64,000 nt of DNA from an uncultured Parabacteroides sp. (GTDB lineage: Bacteria > Bacteroidota > Bacteroidia > Bacteroidales > Tannerellaceae). The notes under the pieces were generated by a model. The model did no database searches. It was not told the DNA's origin and worked only from the letters and a program-made list of their open reading frames with translations. A program made the translations under genes and the position numbers. The stretch covers positions 62,001 through 126,000 of the forward strand of contig NZ_CANTZW010000003.1 in NCBI RefSeq assembly GCF_947855115.1, given 5' to 3'. The number at the start of each line of letters is the position of its first letter. Positions within the stretch are counted from its first letter, which is position 1. This document shows, in pieces, positions 9,678-18,909 of the stretch.

Positions 9678-9760
9678 ATGCCCATTGTCAGGTGTTAACA
9701 ACGGGCATCATTAGCTCTTTACAATGGGCATTGTAAATCTCTTGCAACGGGCATCGTTAA
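9678..9760. repeat. Array of 23-bp units 3' of the YugP-like gene
   Basis: Three full 23-bp units (9678-9700, 9701-9723, 9724-9746) and a partial fourth (9747-9760). They start ATGCCCATTG, ACGGGCATCA, ATGGGCATTG and ACGGGCATCG. The last unit includes the stop codon (9757-9759) of the convergent metalloprotease gene, so the array forms its 3' UTR. GCCC and GGGC cores are complementary and could pair in RNA. The same unit family recurs at 56798-56879. Confidence 0.8.
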
Positions 9761-10443
9761 TCCCGGCTTCTTCCTCCCAAGAATATCATGATATAATATA
9801 ATAATGTAGCCAACGAACCCAATGCCGCGACTACATACGTATAAGCGGCAGAACGCAATGCGTCTTCCGCTTTATCATGCGTATACACATTCGTTATACC
9901 CGCATTGCTCAACCATACCAACGCACGCTGACTGGCATTGATCTCGACCGGAAGTGTGATAAAGCTGAATAAGGTGGTCGAAGCGAACAAAATAATACCA
10001 AACAACAACAATTGCGGGAATACATTGATCATTAACATACCACCCAACAACACCCAAGTCATAATATTAGAAGCGAAACTAACCACCGGAACCAAAGCCG
10101 AACGCATTCTCAACGGAGCGTAAGCGGTAGCATGCTGCACCGCATGACCACACTCATGGGCGGCAACCGCAGCGGCGGCTATACTATTGCTGTAATAAAC
10201 CGACTCGCTCAAGTTCACAGTCTGGTTCGCAGGATTGTAATGATCCGTCAAATGTCCGGGCGTGGAGATCACTTTTACATCATAGATACCATTGTCATGC
10301 AACATCTTCTCCGCGACATCTTTTCCCGTCATCCCATTGGGCATAGGAATTTTCGAGTACTTCTCAAACTTACCTTGAAGGCGGGACGATACCAGCCAAC
10401 TCAATAACGCAAATCCAATAAATATAATCCAATACATGCTCAT
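9757..10443 (-). CDS. YugP-like membrane zinc metallopeptidase
   Basis: A 228-residue membrane protein of the YugP type (putative neutral zinc metallopeptidase). It begins with a TM helix (about residues 3-18), followed by the cytoplasmic or periplasmic catalytic part with AAAAVAAHECGHAVQHA near residue 90, an HExxH-type zinc site (HECGH). Hydrophobic helices follow at about 118-135, 141-165 and 200-222. Substrates are unknown for this family. The frame has two closely spaced ATGs (codons 1 and 3). A short repeat array abuts its stop codon. Confidence 0.88.
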   Translation of the reverse strand: MSMYWIIFIGFALLSWLVSSRLQGKFEKYSKIPMPNGMTGKDVAEKMLHDNGIYDVKVISTPGHLTDHYNPANQTVNLSESVYYSNSIAAAAVAAHECGHAVQHATAYAPLRMRSALVPVVSFASNIMTWVLLGGMLMINVFPQLLLFGIILFASTTLFSFITLPVEINASQRALVWLSNAGITNVYTHDKAEDALRSAAYTYVVAALGSLATLLYYIMIFLGGRSRD

Positions 10444-10497
10444 AGAAATCTATCTTATTTAGTTTTACAAAATAACGACAAAAAGTTTGCCAAAGCC

Positions 10498-10545
10498 AAA
10501 AATGGCAGGAGACACCCTTTGAGGTATGTGGTCTTCTGCCATTTT
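10498..10545 (-). terminator. Terminator of purA
   Basis: On the minus strand AAAATGGCAG-type arms (10545-10528 with 10515-10499) form a near-perfect stem of about 17 bp, ending in a run of five T. It lies 19 bp after the purA stop codon. Confidence 0.85.
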
Positions 10546-10563
10546 GTACGATTTATAACGGGT

Positions 10564-11835
10564 TTATTCCTCTGTATATCTGACAATCGTCTGCTCGCGA
10601 TCCGGACCTACGGAAACGATCTTCACAGGTACGCCTAATTCTTCCTCCAAAAAAGATAGGTAAGCGTTGAACTCCTCGGGGAACTCATCCTCACTTTGCA
10701 TCTTCGTCATATCCGTCTTCCAACCCGGTAATTCCACGTATACAGGCTCGATCGTATCATCGATCTCATACGGGAACTCGCTTATCTCGACACCATTCAC
10801 CTTATAAGCCACGCAAGCCTTGATCGTATCGAAAGTATCCAATACATCGCTTTTCATCATGATCAATTGACTAACGCCATTGATCATAACCGCATACTTC
10901 AAAGCAACCAAATCAATCCATCCACAACGACGTTTACGTCCGGTTACCGCACCAAACTCATGGCCTAATTGCCCGATCTTATCTCCTACCTCATCAAACA
11001 ACTCGGTCGGGAACGGACCGCTACCTACACGTGTACAATAAGCCTTGAAGATACCATATACCTCACCGATATTCCGGGGAGAAACCCCCAATCCCGTACA
11101 ACATCCGGCACAGATCGTATTTGAGGATGTCACGAACGGGTAAGAACCGAAGTCTATATCCAACATCGTTCCTTGAGCACCTTCCGCCAAGACAGATTTA
11201 CCTTCTTTCAAATAGTTATTGATGACATGCTCGCTATCGATTAAATTAAACTGTCTCAGATAGTTCAAGGCTTCCATCCATTGCGCCTCCATCTCGGTTA
11301 TATCATATTCATAATTCAACGAACGCAAGATGGCTTCATGTTTTGCTTTAGCTGCCGCATACTTCTCTTCGAAGTTATGTAATAAATCGCCCACACGAAC
11401 ACCGTTACGGCTGATCTTATCCGTATAAGTCGGACCGATACCTTTTCCTGTCGTACCGATCTTTCCCGAACCTTTAGCGGCCTCGTAAGCGGCATCCAAG
11501 ATTCGGTGAGTAGGTAAAATTAGGTGAGCTTTCTTTGAGATATAAAGCTGCTTGGTGATATCGTGACCACTTGCCGCCAACGCTTCCGCTTCCTGCTTGA
11601 ACAATAACGGGTCCAGAACGACACCGTTACCGATTACGTTTATTTTTCCACCTTGGAAAATACCGGAAGGAATAGAACGTAACACATACTTTTCCCCGTT
11701 AAACTCCAATGTATGTCCGGCATTGGGACCTCCTTGAAAACGAGTTACCACATCGTAATTCGGAGTCAGCACATCGACAACCTTACCTTTGCCCTCATCG
11801 CCCCATTGCAATCCTAACAAAACGTCTACTTTCAT
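10564..11835 (-). CDS. purA: Adenylosuccinate synthetase
   Basis: Makes adenylosuccinate from IMP, aspartate and GTP, the first committed step to AMP. The 423 residues match the family. Visible motifs are the N-terminal GTP loop LLGLQWGDEGKGK with the catalytic Asp, the QGGPNAGHT segment, GTTGKGIGPTYTDK and the C-terminal base-binding VGPDREQTI. The gene follows the Fur-family regulator by 33 bp on the same strand, with no terminator between, so both are likely read from the promoter at 12353-12381. Confidence 0.98.
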   Translation of the reverse strand: MKVDVLLGLQWGDEGKGKVVDVLTPNYDVVTRFQGGPNAGHTLEFNGEKYVLRSIPSGIFQGGKINVIGNGVVLDPLLFKQEAEALAASGHDITKQLYISKKAHLILPTHRILDAAYEAAKGSGKIGTTGKGIGPTYTDKISRNGVRVGDLLHNFEEKYAAAKAKHEAILRSLNYEYDITEMEAQWMEALNYLRQFNLIDSEHVINNYLKEGKSVLAEGAQGTMLDIDFGSYPFVTSSNTICAGCCTGLGVSPRNIGEVYGIFKAYCTRVGSGPFPTELFDEVGDKIGQLGHEFGAVTGRKRRCGWIDLVALKYAVMINGVSQLIMMKSDVLDTFDTIKACVAYKVNGVEISEFPYEIDDTIEPVYVELPGWKTDMTKMQSEDEFPEEFNAYLSFLEEELGVPVKIVSVGPDREQTIVRYTEE

Positions 11836-11868
11836 CTTTTCTATATTTATTATAGGCTATTAATATTC

Positions 11869-12330
11869 TCACTTACCAGACCTTTGCAATTTAAACTTGC
11901 ATTTGCTGCACAGGCCATAAACGTACAAACAATAGTACTCCGGCGTAAAACGAGAAACTTTCAAGTTCCTCATATCCGCTTTCAACGTACTATTCCGCAA
12001 CTCCCGAATGGCCCCACATCGCATGCAAATCAAATGCAAATGTGTGTCGGCGTAAATCCTTAACTCATACTGCACCGACTGGACGGTTATTTGATGACGC
12101 ACCACCAGACCGGCATCGACCAGTACATCCAACGTATTGTAAAGCGTAGCCTTACTGACATGGAAGTTGTCTTGCTCCAATTTATTCGAAAGCATACACA
12201 CGTCAAAATGTCCGGGAAAAGCACATATCTCCTTGAATATAGTATATCTTTCCTCGGTTTTCCGCAGTTTCTTCTCCGTTAGATATTCGGTAAACAACGC
12301 ACACATTTCCGTGTAAACTTTCGCTTCCAT
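11869..12330 (-). CDS. Fur-family metal-responsive regulator
   Basis: A 153-residue Fur-superfamily repressor. A winged-helix DNA-binding domain covers about residues 1-85 (KLRKTEERYTIFKEICAF, then VSKATLYNTLDVLVDAGLV). A dimerisation domain with ligand residues follows (YADTHLHLICMRCG). Two CxxC pairs (CMRC and CSKC near the C-terminus) suggest a structural zinc site. Whether it senses iron, zinc or peroxide cannot be decided from sequence. Its probable operon with purA is unusual for a metal regulator and may simply reflect shared transcription. Confidence 0.9.
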   Translation of the reverse strand: MEAKVYTEMCALFTEYLTEKKLRKTEERYTIFKEICAFPGHFDVCMLSNKLEQDNFHVSKATLYNTLDVLVDAGLVVRHQITVQSVQYELRIYADTHLHLICMRCGAIRELRNSTLKADMRNLKVSRFTPEYYCLYVYGLCSKCKFKLQRSGK

Positions 12331-12352
12331 CTCCTAAAGACCACACGAACGA

Positions 12353-12381
12353 CAAAGTTAGCGCATTTATTTTAAACGCAA
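12353..12381 (-). promoter_or_regulatory. Promoter of the Fur-family gene and purA
   Basis: On the minus strand TAACTTTG (12360 to 12353) is a perfect TAnnTTTG box with a TTG (12381-12379) 18 nt upstream. It lies 22 bp before the start codon at 12330. Confidence 0.55.
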
Positions 12382-12385
12382 AGCC

Positions 12386-13081
12386 TTACCGATAATATTC
12401 AAACTCGAATTTTAATTCATTATAGATTTCCTGTAATTCCGGCGTGTTTCCCGTAACTTCTTGAAATTCCTTAAAACCGCTCAAGATCTTTTTTGAGTTC
12501 TTCTCGGATTGACGCCCGTAAAACTTCATGGCTAGAATTGACGCTTGTTTCTCTTTTAGCGTAGCCTTAAAATCCTCCGTCTCCGCTAGGCTTCTCAAGG
12601 TTTCCACCCAGAAAGATTCCAAAACCACAGTCGATAAGCTACCTCCTCGCTTAAAATTCTCGGCCCAAGTAAGGAAAGCTACCGTACGGGCGAACTCATT
12701 CTCTTTATCCATAATCAGATCAAACGTGAAGTCTTCCATATAGGGTAAATGAACGAACAAGTTCCTGCAACAATGTTCCGCAATCTCTAGATAAGGAATT
12801 TCCTTGACCCAACGTTTCGCCTCATCAGGAAGTAACGTCTCGGCGGGTTGGAGAAATGTCGCCAATATCTTAAACTCACGAATATCTTCTCTCCACAGGG
12901 CTGCCGCCAATTCTCCACTCGGCTTATGATTACGAGCGATTTCTCTAATCTCGGGGTATGGAACCCCGAAATTCAACTTATACACAATCCCCTTCTCACG
13001 CATACTCGTAGAAATCACCCCATTCATCGCCAGACGAAGTTGCTTGCGAATCTCTCTTATCTCGTCTTGTAAATTTTCCAT
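12386..13081 (-). CDS. AlkD-like HEAT-repeat DNA alkylation repair family protein
   Basis: A 231-residue all-helical protein. The order of helices and the segment GELAAALWREDIREFKILAT resemble the HEAT-like fold of the AlkC/AlkD DNA glycosylases, which remove positively charged alkylated bases. The catalytic Trp/Asp/Arg set of AlkD cannot be assigned with confidence, so enzymatic activity is not claimed. It is 3 bp downstream of the DPP III gene on the same strand and is probably cotranscribed with it. It could be a HEAT-fold protein with another role. Confidence 0.65.
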   Translation of the reverse strand: MENLQDEIREIRKQLRLAMNGVISTSMREKGIVYKLNFGVPYPEIREIARNHKPSGELAAALWREDIREFKILATFLQPAETLLPDEAKRWVKEIPYLEIAEHCCRNLFVHLPYMEDFTFDLIMDKENEFARTVAFLTWAENFKRGGSLSTVVLESFWVETLRSLAETEDFKATLKEKQASILAMKFYGRQSEKNSKKILSGFKEFQEVTGNTPELQEIYNELKFEFEYYR

Positions 13082-13084
13082 CTA

Positions 13085-15145
13085 TTAATCATTATAAGTC
13101 GGTAAGAAAGAGTAATCACGACCATAACGGAGCATTTGGTCCGTATATCCTTCCGTGTAATCCAAGACAATATCGGTGACCTCACCGTCGGATCCCCTTA
13201 TCTCTTTCATCACAGGGTTGACAAAACCTTTATAAGGGGCCAAGTTTAACTTAGCATAGCGCTCCAAGACTTCCGCATGTAAATCCGTATCTACTTTCAC
13301 GCCGAATTCCTCTACAAGATTCTTTCCGGCCTCATAGTCGCCCTCACTTTTGATACGTTGAATCTCAGCCAACAGGGTTCCAAACAACTCACGTAACTTC
13401 GGATAGTCATTTACAACCACATAGGTCTTTCCATCCCGTTTTTTCAGTTCGATTACATTAGAGACCTTTCCCTTCTCATAAGTCCACTTAGCGATTAACT
13501 GGCGGTTACGCATATGCGCCTCCTCTATATTTTTGCCTAGCTCTATACGGACCAACTGGGTCATCAAGCCATTCATTATATACTTATAGTATTCCGATTT
13601 ATAAGCTTCACCGTCCGGAAGCAATCCCAGTTCCACCAACTTCGGATCTGCCAAATAATACAGGCCAAACAAATCCGCACGGGTTTCCTCCAAAGTAGAA
13701 CTATAGGCTTTTAACGCATCCGGGTCTGTATTTTCCAACAATTTGCCGGAACCATGTCCTAGGCACTCATGCAAGTCCGTATGTAAATTATCAGTCAAAA
13801 AACCGTACTGTTTCATACCGTTGCGCTCCACGTCACTCCAAACGAACTCCTCGCTAAAGCCATTCCCTTGGGAAGCCTTATCATAAGCCTCCGTGATGTT
13901 CTCGATCGTGACAGACTTTGAACCATGATCTCTACGAATCCAATCCGCATTTGGCAAATTAATGCCGATCGGGGTGGCCGGATAACAATCCCCTCCCAAC
14001 ATAGATACCGTGATAACCTTAGCGCTGACACCTTTCACCGTCTCTTTCTTGAAACGTTTATCTACCGGAGAATGATCCTCGAACCATTGCGCGTTATCAC
14101 TTATGATTTTCGTACGCTTTGTCGCCTCTTTATTCGTAAAGTTCACGGTAGACTCCCAACTGGCCTTCATTCCCAACGGATCTCCATAAGTCTCGATAAA
14201 GCCATTAACGAAATCAACTTCCGAGGCTGTATCCTCTACCCAAAGGATCGAATAAGCATCGAAGGTCTTCAAATCTCCCGTTTTATAATATTCGATCAAC
14301 TTCTCGATAATCGCTTTCTGGGTATCATTCTCCGCGAAAGGCAAAGCTTGCCGCAATTGATCCACGATCTTCTCTATCGCAGCAGAATAGAGTCCTCCCA
14401 CTTTCCATACCTTCTCAACGATCTTACCCTTCTCTTTTACCAAGCGGCTGTTCAGGCCGTAAGAAATCGGGGAAATCGTATCCTTTCCCATTTTCATTTG
14501 CGCATAGAAGTCTTCTACCTCTTCCTGACTGATCCCCCCTCCGTAATAATTATTGGAAGAAGCCTTGATCAAATCGCCATCGCCGCTTTGTACGCTACGC
14601 TTTGGCATAACGCTTGGATCAAAGATCACCGGAGCGATCTCAATCATTAATTGATCCACGTTTTGATTTTCACGAAGAGGTAATTCCCTGGCATCGATTT
14701 GATGAATACAATCCATAAAGAATTCAGGAGAAAAACCCGGCACAAACTTGTCCAAAGCATAATGATGATGGATACCGCTAGAGAACCACACCCGTTTTAA
14801 ATATGTTTCCAATGCCTTGAACTGAGGGTCTTCCCGATCTCCTTTATAATTCATATAAATAGCCTCCAATGTCCTGCGGATCGCCAAATTATACTTCCCA
14901 TTCTGATCAAAGAATATATCACGTCCCATCAAGGCCGCCTCGGAAAGATGATATAGCAATTGCTTTTGCCGCAATGATAAGGATTCGAAACCCGGGACTT
15001 TATAACGAAGGATTTCCAGATCGGCGAACCGGTCTACTACATAATTGAAATCTTTATCGGAATTTTGAGATACCGTATCCGACTTTTGGCCCGTACAAGC
15101 CATCATAGCCATAACTGTCATAAGCGATAACATTATTTTTTTCAT
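13085..15145 (-). CDS. Dipeptidyl peptidase III (M49), lipoprotein form
   Basis: A zinc exopeptidase that releases dipeptides from peptide N-termini. The N-terminus is a lipoprotein signal (LSLMTVMAMMAC, lipidated Cys near residue 17), so it is likely anchored in the envelope, unlike the cytosolic animal enzyme. The M49 zinc motif HECLGH is at residues 459-464, and the second motif is EETRADLFG about 50 residues later. The 686-residue length fits. It forms a transcription unit with the AlkD-like gene. Together with the S46 peptidase at 36.9 kb it suggests growth on peptides. Confidence 0.95.
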   Translation of the reverse strand: MKKIMLSLMTVMAMMACTGQKSDTVSQNSDKDFNYVVDRFADLEILRYKVPGFESLSLRQKQLLYHLSEAALMGRDIFFDQNGKYNLAIRRTLEAIYMNYKGDREDPQFKALETYLKRVWFSSGIHHHYALDKFVPGFSPEFFMDCIHQIDARELPLRENQNVDQLMIEIAPVIFDPSVMPKRSVQSGDGDLIKASSNNYYGGGISQEEVEDFYAQMKMGKDTISPISYGLNSRLVKEKGKIVEKVWKVGGLYSAAIEKIVDQLRQALPFAENDTQKAIIEKLIEYYKTGDLKTFDAYSILWVEDTASEVDFVNGFIETYGDPLGMKASWESTVNFTNKEATKRTKIISDNAQWFEDHSPVDKRFKKETVKGVSAKVITVSMLGGDCYPATPIGINLPNADWIRRDHGSKSVTIENITEAYDKASQGNGFSEEFVWSDVERNGMKQYGFLTDNLHTDLHECLGHGSGKLLENTDPDALKAYSSTLEETRADLFGLYYLADPKLVELGLLPDGEAYKSEYYKYIMNGLMTQLVRIELGKNIEEAHMRNRQLIAKWTYEKGKVSNVIELKKRDGKTYVVVNDYPKLRELFGTLLAEIQRIKSEGDYEAGKNLVEEFGVKVDTDLHAEVLERYAKLNLAPYKGFVNPVMKEIRGSDGEVTDIVLDYTEGYTDQMLRYGRDYSFLPTYND

Positions 15146-15317
15146 ACTTACTACGATTCGAGTTTCCTATAATGTATTACATCTAAAGTACATAGCTTGA
15201 AGGCCCACGTTCCGATAAGGCCCAACCGCAAAGATAGAGAATATACAGTCAATATCAAAGGTTTGGGATTTTTTCTCTACTTTTGTATGCTAATAGCAAA
15301 GACAAAAAAACGAGAGA

Positions 15318-16394
15318 ATGGAAATTGCAGCATTAGTTTCAGGAGGGGTAGACAGCTCTGTCGTCGTGCACCAACTAAAAGAAGCAGGATACGATCCTAC
15401 CATCTTCTATATCCGTATTGGTATGGAAGACAAGGATGGCTATATCGATTGCCCGGCAGAAGAAGATATCGAGATCACCTCGTATATCGCCCGCAAATAC
15501 GGATGCAGATTCGAAATCGTCTCCTTGCACGATGAGTATTGGGACCGGGTAGTAAGCTATACGATTGAATCTGTCAAACGCGGTCTTACTCCAAACCCGG
15601 ATATGATGTGTAATAAATACATCAAGTTCGGTTGTTTCGAGGAAAAATGGGGCAAAGACTTCGATAAGATCGCTACCGGTCATTATGCCACGACCACGGA
15701 GATAAACGGTAAGACATGGCTTTCTACCGCCAAAGACCCGGTAAAAGACCAGACGGATTTCTTGGGGCAAATCACCCGCTTACAAATACAAAAGCTGATG
15801 TTCCCGATCGGGCATTTAATGAAAAGCGAGGTCCGTGCCATCGCTGAGGCTCAAAAGCTGCCGAGCGCTAAACGCAAAGACAGCCAAGGTATTTGCTTCT
15901 TAGGAAAAATCAACTATAACGACTTTATTGAGCGTTACCTAGGAAAGCGCCCGGGAAAGATCGTAGAACTGGAGACTGGTAAAGTCATCGGTAAGCATAA
16001 CGGATATTGGTTCCACACGATCGGCCAACGTAAAGGATTGGGATTAAGCGGTGGCCCCTGGTTTGTTATTCAAAAGGATATCAAGCGAAATATAATCTAT
16101 GTCTCCAACGGCTATGACCCGGAAACACAATATGGCAAAGTGATCAATATGCAAGGTTTCGATTTCATCACGGAAGATCCTTGGGGGGAGTTCGACGATA
16201 AGAAGGAAATCACTTTCAAAATCCGTCATACTCCAGAATTCACGCATGGTTACATCCATCGTATCGGAGGCCTATATCGCGTTGAGTCCGATGACAAAAT
16301 ACAGGGTATAGCTCCTGGCCAATATTGTGTAATCTACGATAAAAATCATCATTTATGCCTAGGTAGCGGTATGATTATTGATGAGACTAAATGA
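15318..16394 (+). CDS. mnmA: tRNA-specific 2-thiouridylase MnmA
   Basis: Adds sulfur to U34 of Lys, Glu and Gln tRNAs. The 358-residue protein has the PP-loop ATP site [10 protein letters not shown] (about residues 7-16), the catalytic Cys in [13 protein letters not shown] and the second catalytic Cys in [13 protein letters not shown]-terminal PUA-like and beta-barrel domains follow. Bacteroidetes often carry two MnmA-type paralogs, so this may be one of a pair. It diverges from the DPP III gene and converges on prs through a shared terminator. Confidence 0.96.
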   Translation: MEIAALVSGGVDSSVVVHQLKEAGYDPTIFYIRIGMEDKDGYIDCPAEEDIEITSYIARKYGCRFEIVSLHDEYWDRVVSYTIESVKRGLTPNPDMMCNKYIKFGCFEEKWGKDFDKIATGHYATTTEINGKTWLSTAKDPVKDQTDFLGQITRLQIQKLMFPIGHLMKSEVRAIAEAQKLPSAKRKDSQGICFLGKINYNDFIERYLGKRPGKIVELETGKVIGKHNGYWFHTIGQRKGLGLSGGPWFVIQKDIKRNIIYVSNGYDPETQYGKVINMQGFDFITEDPWGEFDDKKEITFKIRHTPEFTHGYIHRIGGLYRVESDDKIQGIAPGQYCVIYDKNHHLCLGSGMIIDETK

Positions 16395-16404
16395 TATATT
16401 CTAA

Positions 16405-16443
16405 ATAAAAACGGTCGCTTCCTTTCGGAGCGACCGTTTTTAT
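16405..16443. terminator. Bidirectional terminator between mnmA and prs
   Basis: A perfect 15-bp inverted repeat (16405-16419 with 16429-16443, core ACGGTCGCT) around a 9-nt loop, with A and T runs at the two ends. It serves both convergent genes. Confidence 0.9.
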
Positions 16444-16460
16444 TTTTCTTTCTTAATCTA

Positions 16461-17402
16461 TTAAATAGCATACAAAGAACTGATAGACTCACCGCTACAT
16501 ACGCGACGAATTGCCTCCGCGAACATATCAGCGATAGATAATACCTTTACTTTCTCGCATTTCTTTGCGTAAGGTATTGAATCTGTAAAGATCATCTCTG
16601 TTAAAGCGGACTGATCTACTCGAATGGAAGCGGGATCAGACATTACAGCGTGACTGGCGATGGCGCGAACAGACTTTGCCCCATTCTCCAACATCAAGTT
16701 TGCGGCCTTCGTAATCGTACCTGCCGTATCTACCATATCGTCGATCAAAAGCACATCCAAGCCCTTCACATCACCAATGATACGCATCTCTGCGACCTCA
16801 TTGGCACGCAAACGAGACTTGTGGCAAATAACCATCGGCAAACCTAAATATTTAGAATAGCTGCTAGCACGTTTCGTACCACCGACATCCGGAGTAGCGA
16901 TACACAAGTTGTCCAAAGGTAAAGATGTCTTGATATAATCCAAGAATACGGAAGATGCATATAAATGATCCACCGGAACATTGAAAAATCCTTGAATCTG
17001 GTCTGCATGAAGGTCCATCGTGATCAAACGGTTGATTCCCGCCGTACTTAACATATCAGCGATCAACTTAGCGCCAATAGAAACACGAGGTTTATCCTTT
17101 CTATCCTGACGAGCCCAACCGAAATAAGGGACTACCGCAATGATTGAATGCGCAGAAGCACGTTTAGCCGCATCAATCATCAGAAGCAACTCCATCAAAT
17201 TGTCTGAGTTAGGGAATGTAGATTGTACTAAGAATACATCTCTACCTCGGATAGACTCTTCATAAGAAACAGAGAACTCACCATCGGCAAAGTGCTGGAT
17301 ATTCATCTGCCCCAGAGGACAACCTAAACTTTTGCAAATTTTCTCTGCAAGATACCGGGAGTTTGTTCCCGAAAACACCAAGAAAGGAGTTTGTGCACTC
17401 AT
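16461..17402 (-). CDS. prs: Ribose-phosphate pyrophosphokinase
   Basis: Makes PRPP from ribose 5-phosphate and ATP for nucleotide, His and Trp synthesis. The 313 residues match class I enzymes. The flexible loop and metal-binding DLHADQIQGFF (about residues 126-136) and the PRPP-binding DVLLIDDMVDTAGT (about 212-225) are both intact. A TACTTTTG -7 box lies at 17455-17448. Confidence 0.98.
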   Translation of the reverse strand: MSAQTPFLVFSGTNSRYLAEKICKSLGCPLGQMNIQHFADGEFSVSYEESIRGRDVFLVQSTFPNSDNLMELLLMIDAAKRASAHSIIAVVPYFGWARQDRKDKPRVSIGAKLIADMLSTAGINRLITMDLHADQIQGFFNVPVDHLYASSVFLDYIKTSLPLDNLCIATPDVGGTKRASSYSKYLGLPMVICHKSRLRANEVAEMRIIGDVKGLDVLLIDDMVDTAGTITKAANLMLENGAKSVRAIASHAVMSDPASIRVDQSALTEMIFTDSIPYAKKCEKVKVLSIADMFAEAIRRVCSGESISSLYAI

Positions 17403-17447
17403 TATTCCGAATATTTATCTTAAAGTGAATAGATTTAAATTGTGCCG

Positions 17448-17455
17448 CAAAAGTA
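17448..17455 (-). promoter_or_regulatory. Candidate -7 box for prs
   Basis: TACTTTTG on the minus strand is a perfect TAnnTTTG box, 45 bp before the prs start codon. No clear -33 element. Confidence 0.4.
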
Positions 17456-17591
17456 CAAAACTTATTTACAATAACCTCTTTATATTTAGAAAACTTTTAC
17501 GGAAGCCTTGATATAACCTTTGCAAACCTCCTTAATCAAAATCGGCCGTTGGAGGCTTCTTCTTGGAAAACTTTCTATATTTGCAACCGCA

Positions 17592-18011
17592 ATGATAAAG
17601 CATTTACTCTATTTCTTCGTACTGGTAAGCGTATTTCTGGCTTCGGGTTCTTCATTATCCCCCAAGAATCTACAGGAATACAAGGATTCTTATGCCATGT
17701 ATTCTCCATACGAAGACGATACAGAACATAATATCCTCCAAGCGGATATCGAATGTTACGACAAAGAGTCATCTAACGAGGAATACAACTATAAAATAGA
17801 AAATGGTTACATCAGGGTTCCTTCTCTATACCGTAGTGTCCCGACATCCAAGAATTTAAGAACAAACATTTCCTCATCCGCAGATAGAATCATCCGTTCT
17901 TTAAAAACACAATGCCTTAAAGAAAGACGAACTTTCATTTCATTTTGTATTAATCCTTTTAAATTCTCCCACGGATATTACATCTATACCCTAAGGCGTA
18001 TCCTCATTTAA
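17592..18011 (+). CDS. Small secreted protein of unknown function
   Basis: The frame opens at 17520, but the ATG at 17592 is followed by a good Sec signal peptide (MIKHLLYFFVLVSVFLASG), so I use it; 139 residues. The mature part is polar with many Tyr, Ser and Asn, two Cys near residue 105-120 and no domain I recognise. A TATATTTG box at 17576-17583 ends 8 nt before the ATG, which would leave almost no leader. It sits between prs and dedA with no shared theme. Confidence 0.55.
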   Translation: MIKHLLYFFVLVSVFLASGSSLSPKNLQEYKDSYAMYSPYEDDTEHNILQADIECYDKESSNEEYNYKIENGYIRVPSLYRSVPTSKNLRTNISSSADRIIRSLKTQCLKERRTFISFCINPFKFSHGYYIYTLRRILI

Positions 18012-18115
18012 TCCTTAAGTTTCATTTCTCAGACCACTCTAAAAAGACGGACAAATAGTATTTGTTCTCTTTAGGGATTATAGCGGATATTTATTAATTA
18101 ACAATACAACACAAA

Positions 18116-18757
18116 ATGGAATTCTTATTAGACTTTATCTTACACATCGATCAGCATATGATTGAGATCGTACAAGAATATCACACTTGGGCCTACGCGA
18201 TATTATTCTTAATCATTTTTTGTGAAACGGGATTGGTAGTCACCCCGTTTTTGCCAGGAGATTCCCTGCTATTTGTCGCCGGGGCGATAACCGCATTACC
18301 CGGTATGCCTTTAGAGATAAACCTCTTAGCTTTAATCTTATTTGTAGCGGCAGTATCGGGAGACTCTTGCAATTATATGATAGGCCATTTTTTCGGTCGC
18401 AAACTTTTCAACAACCCTAACTCCAGAATATTCAAGAAGAGTCATTTAGACAAGACACATGAATTCTACAAAAAGTATGGAGGTAAAACCATCATTATCG
18501 CCCGATTCGTACCAATAGTCCGTACTTTCGCACCATTCGTAGCGGGAATGGGTAAAATGCATTACTACTATTTCATGATCTATAACCTTATAGGAGGTGC
18601 TTTTTGGATCTTACTTTTCTGTTATGCGGGATACTTCTTCGGAGACCTTCCATTCGTGCAGAAAAACCTTAAAATATTGATCATCGCAATTATATTCATA
18701 TCCATACTTCCTGCCGTAATAGAGATGATACGGGCTAAGCTAAAAGCACAGAAATAA
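18116..18757 (+). CDS. DedA-family membrane protein
   Basis: A 213-residue inner-membrane protein of the DedA/SNARE-associated family, whose members act in envelope homeostasis and probably as lipid flippases for undecaprenyl phosphate or similar lipids. It has the family core [13 protein letters not shown] (about residues 45-57), the conserved [14 protein letters not shown] loop, and [29 protein letters not shown] with the essential Arg residues. Four or five TM segments are visible. A hairpin terminator follows. Confidence 0.93.
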   Translation: MEFLLDFILHIDQHMIEIVQEYHTWAYAILFLIIFCETGLVVTPFLPGDSLLFVAGAITALPGMPLEINLLALILFVAAVSGDSCNYMIGHFFGRKLFNNPNSRIFKKSHLDKTHEFYKKYGGKTIIIARFVPIVRTFAPFVAGMGKMHYYYFMIYNLIGGAFWILLFCYAGYFFGDLPFVQKNLKILIIAIIFISILPAVIEMIRAKLKAQK

Positions 18758-18777
18758 AGTGATAAAGAAAATACAAA

Positions 18778-18850
18778 ACCAGCCTCATCGGCCAAATCAG
18801 TTAATAAAATCTGTTATTTCAGTCAACTTACTTGGCCGATGGAGCCGGTT
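18778..18850. terminator. Hairpin between dedA and the convergent GH13 gene
   Basis: Arms 18778-18795 and 18832-18849 pair at about 15 of 18 positions (core CATCGGCCAA) around a 36-nt loop, followed by a T-rich stretch. It probably stops transcription from one or both sides. Confidence 0.6.
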
Positions 18851-18909
18851 TATTATACCGGGACAATTCCATCCAGGAATTATTGATACCGCCTTTTCAA
18901 GAAAGTCCT

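Noticed and set aside
9678..9760. CRISPR array as an explanation of the 23-bp repeat arrays.
   Set aside because: The units are contiguous with no unique spacers, each array has under five units, and no cas gene is in the window.
13925..14650. A 241-codon open frame on the plus strand opposite the DPP III gene.
   Set aside because: DPP III is intact on the other strand. The frame gives an Arg/Ile-rich product with no fold or signal.
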